A stretch of DNA of 7,039 nucleotides, from contig JAJUGC010000109.1 in the NCBI GenBank assembly GCA_029268325.1, positions 1 through 7,039 on the forward strand, written 5' to 3'. Positions 1 to 5,224 of the stretch are shown here, piece after piece. The first letter of the stretch is position 1; each line of letters starts with the position of its first letter. The DNA is from Gammaproteobacteria bacterium (GTDB lineage Bacteria; Pseudomonadota; Gammaproteobacteria; Pseudomonadales; Oleiphilaceae). The notes beneath the pieces are model-generated. The model was not told the DNA's origin. It saw only the letters and a program-made list of their open reading frames with translations, and did not search any database. The position numbers and the translations under genes are program-made.

Positions 1-158
1 AGCAACACCAGGAACCCTAATCCATCGCAAGATTCGACCTGAAGACTGGGCATTATGAATTGGCCCTGTGCACTAGAATGCCAAAGCCAGGCTGGAGAAC
101 CTGTGATCCAGTGCCGATTTCTTATGCATCCGCCCTGGAACAGGCTCTCACCGCCCCT
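1..158. other. Intergenic stretch downstream of aceF
   Basis: These 158 bases follow the aceF stop codon in the direction of transcription. I find no supported gene on either strand: the small frame at 55-246 on the plus strand has no recognisable protein sequence and runs into the aceF 3' end. There is no strong hairpin followed by a T-run on the minus strand, so I cannot place a terminator. An lpd (dihydrolipoamide dehydrogenase) gene, which follows aceF directly in some bacteria, does not begin here. Confidence 0.6.
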
Positions 159-1811
159 TTACAGCAGTAACCGGCGGATATCCCCCAGAAGCTCTCCCAG
201 TAAGGTGGTGAAACGGGCCGCATCCGCCCCGTTGATGGCCCGGTGATCGTAGGACAGAGATAAGGGCAGCATCAGTCGTGGCACAAACTGGCCGTCCTGG
301 TAGACAGGTTTGGTCTGCGCCCGGGAAACGCCCAGAATCGCCACTTCCGGTGTGTTGACGATGGGCGTAAAGGCCGTGCCGCCAATCCCCCCCAGGCTGG
401 AAATAGTGAAGCAGCCCCCCTGCATTTCCCCGGGCGTCAGCTTGCGGTCTCTCGCCCGGGCAGCCAAGTCCGCGGTTTCCCGAGCCAGATCCCACAGGCT
501 CTTTTGCTCCACATCCCGGATCACCGGCACCATTAACCCAGCGGGCGTATCCACGGCCAGGCCAATGTTCAGGTACTCCTTCTGGATCACCTCCCAGGTC
601 TGGGTGTCCAAAGACACGTTGAACTGCGGATAGCTCCGCAAGGCATAGGCGCAGGCTTTCAACAGGAACGGCAGCAGGGTCAGTTTCAGACCACGCTGCT
701 CGCCCGCCTGCTTCTGGGCTTTGCGAAAGGCTTCCAGTTCGGTGATATCGGCCTCGTCGAACTGAGTCACATGGGGGACATTCAGCCAGCTGCGCGACAT
801 ATTTTCAGCCGTGGCCCGATGGATCTTGCTCATCGGACGCCGTTCGATCTTGCCGAACTGGCTGAAATCCGGCAGTTTCACTCCTGGCAGCCCCACTCCC
901 AAGCCGCCGCCACCGACCTGCTTCAGGCTTTCCTTAACGAACGCCTGCACGTCGTCTTTGAGAATCCGCTGCTTGGGCCCGGTCCCTTTCACCAACCCCA
1001 AGTCGACCCCGAACTCCCGGGCCAACTTACGGACCGCCGGCCCCGCATGGACCTTACGGGCCGATTGCTCCACCCTCTGCTCATCCAGGCGGGGCGCCGG
1101 TGCCTGGCTGGGCTTGGCCGGCTCGGGCTTGGGTGACGGCTTGGCAGGTTCAGGTTCGGGCTTGGCGGACTCCGCTTTAGCGGGCTGAGATGGGGGGGCT
1201 TCTTTACGAGGGGCAGCCTCTTCCAAAAGCATTCGGGCAATTGGCGTGCCCTCATCTACCGTATCATTCACCTTGACCAGGACTTCCTGCACGGTGCCGG
1301 CCGCTGGCGCAGGAATTTCCATGGTCGCCTTGTCAGACTCCAGCACAATCAGGGTACCTTCGGCCTCAACCCGGTCGCCCGGTTGCACCGCAACTTCAAT
1401 AACCGTCACTCCCTTGGCTTCACCAATATCCGGAACAGTCACCACTTCTTCCCGTGCCGCTGTCTGTTCGGGTTCTGGCTCAGCTTGGGCAGGCTCCCCG
1501 GACTCGGGCGCAACTGGCGGCGCCTCCTGCTTGGCCTCAACCGACTGCCCTTTCTCTTCAGCCTCCGGAGCCTGGGACGTTTCCAGCAGGGCCACCAGGT
1601 CCCCCTGCTTCACCTTATCCCCCACGGAGACCTTGATTTCCTGGACGGTTCCCGCTGCGGGAGAAGGCAATTCCACCGTTGCCTTATCCGACTCCACCAC
1701 AATCAGGGACTGCTCCTCTTCCACCGAGTCGCCCGGACTGACCGAAACCTCGATCACTTCTACTTCATCTGCCCCGCCAAGATCGGGGACACGGACTTCC
1801 TGAATACTCAC
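159..1811 (-). CDS. aceF: Dihydrolipoyllysine-residue acetyltransferase, E2 of pyruvate dehydrogenase
   Basis: This is the E2 core of the cytoplasmic pyruvate dehydrogenase complex. It moves the acetyl group made by E1 from lipoyl-lysine to CoA. The 550-residue protein has two lipoyl domains at about 4-77 and 123-196, each with an ESDKAT motif (lipoylated Lys43 and Lys161). Ala/Pro/Glu-rich linkers join them, one of them (about 197-242) containing repeated AKPxPxP units. A peripheral subunit-binding domain lies at about 254-291, and the catalytic domain runs from about 320 to the end. The active-site region is SYDHRAINGA, with His523 and Asn527, and Ser471 lies in FTISSLGG. Asn replaces the Asp of the common DHRxxDG motif; as I recall, Azotobacter E2 also has Asn here. 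Two lipoyl domains and this length fit the Pseudomonas/Azotobacter form; E. coli has three. I chose the GTG at 1811 because AAGGAGG lies 8 bases upstream. The in-frame ATG at 1865 would overlap aceE by 41 bases and adds residues that do not look like a lipoyl domain. Confidence 0.96.
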   Translation of the reverse strand: MSIQEVRVPDLGGADEVEVIEVSVSPGDSVEEEQSLIVVESDKATVELPSPAAGTVQEIKVSVGDKVKQGDLVALLETSQAPEAEEKGQSVEAKQEAPPVAPESGEPAQAEPEPEQTAAREEVVTVPDIGEAKGVTVIEVAVQPGDRVEAEGTLIVLESDKATMEIPAPAAGTVQEVLVKVNDTVDEGTPIARMLLEEAAPRKEAPPSQPAKAESAKPEPEPAKPSPKPEPAKPSQAPAPRLDEQRVEQSARKVHAGPAVRKLAREFGVDLGLVKGTGPKQRILKDDVQAFVKESLKQVGGGGLGVGLPGVKLPDFSQFGKIERRPMSKIHRATAENMSRSWLNVPHVTQFDEADITELEAFRKAQKQAGEQRGLKLTLLPFLLKACAYALRSYPQFNVSLDTQTWEVIQKEYLNIGLAVDTPAGLMVPVIRDVEQKSLWDLARETADLAARARDRKLTPGEMQGGCFTISSLGGIGGTAFTPIVNTPEVAILGVSRAQTKPVYQDGQFVPRLMLPLSLSYDHRAINGADAARFTTLLGELLGDIRRLLL

Positions 1812-1819
1812 GACCGTCT

Positions 1820-1826
1820 CCTCCTT
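1820..1826 (-). promoter_or_regulatory. Ribosome binding site of aceF
   Basis: AAGGAGG on the minus strand overlaps the last two bases of the aceE TAA stop codon and sits 8 bases before the GTG at 1811. It decides the aceF start and suggests that ribosomes finishing aceE can start aceF at once, which would keep E1 and E2 synthesis linked. Confidence 0.85.
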
Positions 1827-4473
1827 AGCTGCGCGCCGGATCTGGCTTGTCGGCATCGATCCCATACTTGGTCAGCGCCTCGGCCACCTTGGAGCGGTCG
1901 ATCTTGCCGTCTTCCGCCAAGGCATCCAGGGCAGCCACCGTCACATAGTAGCGATCCACCTCAAAGAAGGATCTCAGCTTCTGACGGGTATCGCTGCGAC
2001 CGAAGCCATCGGTGCCCAGCACCCGGTACGTCCGGTTCAGGTAGGGACGGATCTGCTCCGCATACAGTCTGATGTAGTCGGTAGAGGCCACCACCGGCCC
2101 GGGCATCCCCTCCAGGCAACGGGCCACATAACTGGCCTGGGGCTTTTCATTGGGGTGTAGCATATTCCAGCGCTGGATATGCTGGCCATCCCGGGCCAGC
2201 TCGTTAAAGCTGGTCACGCTCCAGACATCCGCCACCACCCCGAAGTCTTCCTGCAGCAATTGTGCTGCCGCCCGAACCTCATTGAGAATGGTGCCACTGC
2301 CCAGCAACTGCACCCGAGGCCCTTGGCCGGAGCCCGACTCCAGCAAGTACATCCCCCGGATGATGCCCTCCTCGACCCCTTCCGGCATCGGCGGATGCTC
2401 GTAGTTCTCATTCATCAGGGTGATGTAGTAGAAAACGCTTTCGTTATCCTGGTACATCCGCTTCATGCCATTTTGGATAATCACGGCCAGCTCATAGCCA
2501 AAGGTCGGGTCATAGGCAATGCAGTTGGGAATGGTTGCCGCCAGCACCAAGCCATGCCCGTCCTGGTGTTGCAGGCCTTCCCCATTGAGGGTGGTGCGCC
2601 CGGCCGTGCCCCCCATCAAGAAGCCCCGGGCACGCATGTCACCGGCAGCCCAGGCCAGGTCACCGATCCGCTGGAAGCCGAACATGGAATAGAAGATATA
2701 AAACGGAATCAGCGGGTAGTCATTGTTGCTGTAGGATGTGGCACAGGCCATCCAGGCGGCCATGGAGCCGGCCTCGGTAATGCCTTCTTCCAGGATCTGG
2801 CCCTTCTTGTCTTCCCGGTAATACATGACCTGATCCCGGTCGTGGGGGACGTACTTCTGGCCTTCCGAGGTATAGATCCCCAACTGGCGGAACATGCCTT
2901 CCATCCCGAAGGTACGCGCCTCGTCAGGTACAATGGGCACGATGCGCTTGCCCACCTGCTTGTCCTTGGTGAGGCTCGACAAGATCCGCACAAAGGCCAT
3001 GGTGGACGAGATTTCCCGGCCTTCAGAGCCTCCCAACACATTTTTGAAGACATCCAGTTCCGGAATCTGCAAGGGCTGGGACTTGGCCAGGCGGCTGGGC
3101 AGGTAACCGCCCAGGCTTTCCCGCCGCTTCTTCATATAGAGTACTTCCGGGCTGTCGGGCAGCGGCCGGTAGTAGTTGACCTGTTCCACCTGCTCATCGG
3201 TCAGGGGCACTCCGAAGCGATCCCGGAATTTCTTGAGAGCTTCGACATCCAGCTTTTTCAGGTTATGGGTGGTGTTCTGGGCCTCGCCCGCAGCCCCAAA
3301 CCCGTAGCCCTTGATGGTATGGGCCAGGATCACCGTGGGCTGGCCCTTATGGTTGACCGCCGCATGGTAGGCCGCATAGACCTTGTAGGGGTCGTGGCCG
3401 CCCCGGTTGAGCTGCATGATGTCCTCGTCGCTCAGATCCTCCACCATCTTGAGCAGTTCCGGGTGCTTCCCGAAGAAGTGCTTGCGGGTATAGGCGCCCC
3501 CGTTGCTGACGTAGTTTTGCATCTCGCCGTCGACGGTTTCGTCCATCACCTGCTGCATGATGCCGTTGACATCCTTCTCGAACAGGGTGTCCCACAGGCG
3601 TCCCCACACCACCTTGATCACATTCCAGCCAGCCCCCCGGAAAATCCCTTCCAGCTCCTCGATAATACGGCCATTCCCCCGTACCGGCCCGTCCAGCCGT
3701 TGCAGGTTACAGTTCACCACGAAGATCAGGTTGTCGAGCTTCTCCCGGCCCGCCTTGGAAATGGCGCCCAGGGTTTCCGGCTCATCACACTCGCCGTCCC
3801 CCACAAAGCACCAAACCTTGCGATCCCCCTGGGAGGTCAGCTCCCGGTTTTCCAGATACTTCATCACATGGGCCTGGTAGATGGCCTGGATCGGCCCAAG
3901 CCCCATGGACACGGTGGGGAATTGCCAGTATTCCGGCATCAGCCAGGGGTGGGGATAGGAAGATAGCCCGTTGCCATCCACCTCGCGCCGGTAGTTGTCC
4001 AGCTGCTCCTCGGTCAGCCGTCCTTCCAGGAAGGAGCGGGCATAGATTCCCGGAGAAGAGTGTCCCTGGAAATAGATCAGGTCCGCATTCTGCTTTTCAG
4101 TGCCCGCCCGGAAAAAGTAGTTGAACCCCACGTCGTACAGGGTGGCGATCGACGAGAAGGTGGAAAGATGCCCACCCAGATCATCGCCGGTCTTGTTGGC
4201 CCGTACCACCATGGCAATGGCATTCCAGCGGATCAGGGAACGGATACGCCGCTCCATGAACAGGTCGCCGGGCATGCGGGCTTCTTGGATAGCTGGGATC
4301 GTATTGCGGTGCGGCGTTGTGATGGAATAGGGAAGCTGAGTCCCTTCTCGGGTTGCGCGTTCGGCAAGTCGGGAGAGCAGGTAACTGGCCCTTTCGGGTC
4401 CTTCGTGTTCCAGAACCGATTCCAGGGCTTCTAGCCATTCCTGGGTTTCAACGGGATCAACATCTTCCAGCAT
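1825..4473 (-). CDS. aceE: Pyruvate dehydrogenase E1 component, homodimeric type
   Basis: This is the thiamine-diphosphate-dependent E1 that decarboxylates pyruvate and reductively acetylates the lipoyl groups of AceF. At 882 residues it matches the usual length (E. coli 887). The ThDP/metal motif is GDGECDEPE at 225-233, ending at NCN (254-256). Conserved active-site histidines are visible at His102 (GGHLSTF), His138 (YFQGHSSPG), His403 in the mobile loop (TTHNLKK), and His636/His640 (LQHQDGH). Glu563 in LEEGITE is the probable glutamate that activates the cofactor. The whole chain aligns by eye with E. coli AceE from VDPxET near the N-terminus to the C-terminal NIDADK-like end (here GIDADKPD). 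The ATG at 4473 is preceded by GGAG at a 6-base spacing. It is the first gene of an aceE-aceF operon, with a 13-base gap to aceF. No frameshift or missing catalytic residue is seen. Confidence 0.98.
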   Translation of the reverse strand: MLEDVDPVETQEWLEALESVLEHEGPERASYLLSRLAERATREGTQLPYSITTPHRNTIPAIQEARMPGDLFMERRIRSLIRWNAIAMVVRANKTGDDLGGHLSTFSSIATLYDVGFNYFFRAGTEKQNADLIYFQGHSSPGIYARSFLEGRLTEEQLDNYRREVDGNGLSSYPHPWLMPEYWQFPTVSMGLGPIQAIYQAHVMKYLENRELTSQGDRKVWCFVGDGECDEPETLGAISKAGREKLDNLIFVVNCNLQRLDGPVRGNGRIIEELEGIFRGAGWNVIKVVWGRLWDTLFEKDVNGIMQQVMDETVDGEMQNYVSNGGAYTRKHFFGKHPELLKMVEDLSDEDIMQLNRGGHDPYKVYAAYHAAVNHKGQPTVILAHTIKGYGFGAAGEAQNTTHNLKKLDVEALKKFRDRFGVPLTDEQVEQVNYYRPLPDSPEVLYMKKRRESLGGYLPSRLAKSQPLQIPELDVFKNVLGGSEGREISSTMAFVRILSSLTKDKQVGKRIVPIVPDEARTFGMEGMFRQLGIYTSEGQKYVPHDRDQVMYYREDKKGQILEEGITEAGSMAAWMACATSYSNNDYPLIPFYIFYSMFGFQRIGDLAWAAGDMRARGFLMGGTAGRTTLNGEGLQHQDGHGLVLAATIPNCIAYDPTFGYELAVIIQNGMKRMYQDNESVFYYITLMNENYEHPPMPEGVEEGIIRGMYLLESGSGQGPRVQLLGSGTILNEVRAAAQLLQEDFGVVADVWSVTSFNELARDGQHIQRWNMLHPNEKPQASYVARCLEGMPGPVVASTDYIRLYAEQIRPYLNRTYRVLGTDGFGRSDTRQKLRSFFEVDRYYVTVAALDALAEDGKIDRSKVAEALTKYGIDADKPDPARS

Positions 4474-4479
4474 GGATCA

Positions 4480-4483
4480 CTCC
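4480..4483 (-). promoter_or_regulatory. Ribosome binding site of aceE
   Basis: GGAG lies 6 bases upstream of the ATG at 4473 and supports that start, giving a protein whose N-terminus (DVDPVET) matches that of E. coli AceE (DVDPIET). Confidence 0.75.
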
Positions 4484-4492
4484 AGTGAGTTC

Positions 4493-4502
4493 TCATCGAT
4501 GA
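4493..4502. repeat. Ten-base palindrome in the aceE leader
   Basis: TCATCGATGA is a perfect inverted repeat centred about 25 bases upstream of the aceE start codon. The arms GTTC and GAAC occur just around it but are offset by two bases, so the longer symmetry is imperfect. It could be an operator half-pair or chance; there is no second copy nearby. Confidence 0.25.
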
Positions 4503-4690
4503 ACGATTACGAATGACCACGCTGCCGTTGCTTATCAATGATTCAGATGTTGTAGCTACCTATAGCGTGGCGTTCGACGATACGTGGAACAGGCACCCTC
4601 ACAGCCCATTCCAATAGAGTCTGGACCGGCAGATCCAGCCCCCTAGTGAAATAGACTCCAAGGGCCCATGCGAACGACTCCCTTAAATGT

Positions 4691-4719
4691 ACTGTAGAAT
4701 GCATCCTGGCCGTTATCAA
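4691..4719 (-). promoter_or_regulatory. Candidate sigma70 promoter for aceEF
   Basis: On the minus strand TTGATA (4719-4714, five of six consensus bases) is followed after exactly 17 bases by TACAGT (4696-4691, four of six). Transcription would start near 4684 and give an aceE leader of about 210 bases. A second TTGATA at 4538-4533, closer to the gene, has no good -10 partner at 16-18 bases. The assignment rests only on consensus matching. Confidence 0.35.
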
Positions 4720-4812
4720 ATAAGAGCCTTTGGAGATCACGGGTTTACGGCTCCATGCCCTGATACTAACCCGAGAGACAGCATCCGTTGCTACCGCTTT
4801 ACATGGCCTGTT

Positions 4813-4841
4813 CCAAGGCCTTTGGCATCCTTGGCCAAGGA
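4813..4841. repeat. Two adjacent GC-rich palindromes
   Basis: TCCTTGGCCAAGGA (4828-4841) is a perfect 14-base palindrome. Two bases away, 4813-4825 reads CCAAGGCCTTTGG, a 12-base palindrome with one extra T. The two share the blocks CCAAGG and CCTTGG, so arms can pair within or between units (for example 4813-4818 with 4829-4834). This may be a regulatory site, part of the RNA structure at the 3' end of the acpP transcript, or a remnant of a repeated element. Confidence 0.5.
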
Positions 4842-4863
4842 GGAATTCGAAAAGGCGAGGGGT

Positions 4864-4894
4864 GGCGGACGAAGGCACAATACCAACGTCCGCC
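4864..4894 (-). terminator. Candidate hairpin terminator after the ACP gene
   Basis: On the minus strand GGCGGACG (4894-4887) and CGTCCGCC (4871-4864) form a perfect 8-base-pair stem with a 15-base loop, 38 bases past the ACP stop codon. The only T-run is TTTT about 10 bases after the stem, so it is a weak candidate for a factor-independent terminator; it could instead protect the 3' end of the message. A second small hairpin (six pairs, 4923-4928 with 4935-4940) overlaps the ACP stop codon. Confidence 0.4.
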
Positions 4895-4931
4895 TTCTGT
4901 GCTTTTATAGGTTCAGGGACGGGCTGCCGGA

Positions 4932-5177
4932 TCAGGCAGCGGCGTCGGAGGCGGCTTCGATCTGCTTGATCACATCTCTGACCGTCACAATGTTTTCAGC
5001 CACATCATCGGGAATTTCCACGTCGAACTCTTCTTCGATCGCCATGATCAATTCCACGTTATCCAGGGAGTCGGCTCCCAGGTCAGCAATCAGTTGGGAG
5101 TTCAGTTGAACTTTCTCTTTCTCAACACCCAGTTGCTCACTGATTACTTTGATAACGCGCTGTTCGATATCGGACAT
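4932..5177 (-). CDS. acpP: Acyl carrier protein
   Basis: This is a small, acidic, cytoplasmic protein that carries growing acyl chains on a 4'-phosphopantetheine arm. The 81-residue chain has the GADSLDNVEL motif with the modified serine at Ser37, followed by the acidic helix IMAIEEEFDVEIPDD that docks partner enzymes. The length and N-terminus (SDIEQRVIKVISEQLGV) match AcpP of E. coli (78 residues), with a short alanine-rich tail (EAASDAAA). The ATG at 5177 has AGGAG at a 7-base spacing. It follows the carboxylase gene by 47 AT-rich bases, so the two are probably co-transcribed, although a weak promoter in the gap cannot be excluded. There is no fabD, fabG or fabF beside it, unlike the usual fatty-acid cluster, so it may be a second ACP dedicated to another pathway. 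The symbol reflects the family; whether this is the housekeeping copy is unknown. Confidence 0.93.
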   Translation of the reverse strand: MSDIEQRVIKVISEQLGVEKEKVQLNSQLIADLGADSLDNVELIMAIEEEFDVEIPDDVAENIVTVRDVIKQIEAASDAAA

Positions 5178-5184
5178 TTTAATA

Positions 5185-5189
5185 CTCCT
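5185..5189 (-). promoter_or_regulatory. Ribosome binding site of the ACP gene
   Basis: AGGAG lies 7 bases upstream of the ATG at 5177 within an AT-rich gap. It is a strong site for a short gene and supports the start. Confidence 0.8.
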
Positions 5190-5224
5190 AATTTAACGTT
5201 GTATGACAAGAATCAACTGCGGGA

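Larger units (their letters stand above)
4474..4931. other. Intergenic region between acpP-like gene and aceE
   Basis: These 458 bases hold no gene I can support. The composition is nearer 50% GC than the flanking genes. From the acpP end towards aceE, the minus strand shows a GC-rich hairpin (4894-4864), two adjacent near-perfect palindromes (4841-4813), a sigma70-like promoter candidate (4719-4691), a 10-base palindrome (4502-4493) and the aceE ribosome binding site (GGAG, 4483-4480). A frame of 111 codons is open on the minus strand at 4878-4543. It starts with GTG, has no Shine-Dalgarno sequence and its product is unfamiliar to me. No PdhR-like operator (ATTGGT and its inverted copy) was found by eye. 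Confidence 0.6.

Noticed and set aside
92..111. A small inverted repeat (CTGGA and TCCAG, 10-base loop) downstream of aceF
   Set aside because: Five pairs with a long loop and no following T-run are too weak to call a terminator.
1098..1184. Repetitive sequence in aceF
   Set aside because: It encodes the AKPxPxP repeats of the flexible linker between the second lipoyl domain and the subunit-binding domain, normal for E2 proteins, and is not an independent repeat element.
2179..3966. A 595-codon open frame on the plus strand opposite aceE
   Set aside because: Its product has no recognisable family and it lies antisense to a well-conserved aceE. High GC and the codon bias of the opposite strand readily create such long shadow frames.
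4543..4878. A possible 111-residue protein gene on the minus strand between the ACP gene and aceE
   Set aside because: It begins with GTG, has no Shine-Dalgarno sequence, starts inside the hairpin region and gives a Trp/Arg-rich product I do not recognise. I kept it as an observation, not as a gene.
4687..5109. A 140-residue frame on the plus strand overlapping the ACP gene
   Set aside because: Over half of it is antisense to the clear ACP gene and the rest mirrors the minus-strand intergenic frame. No start signal or family match supports it.
5178..5224. A promoter in the gap between the carboxylase and ACP genes
   Set aside because: TTGATT and TAAATT are present but only about 15 bases apart, and the gap is naturally AT-rich. 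Co-transcription with the carboxylase explains the layout better.
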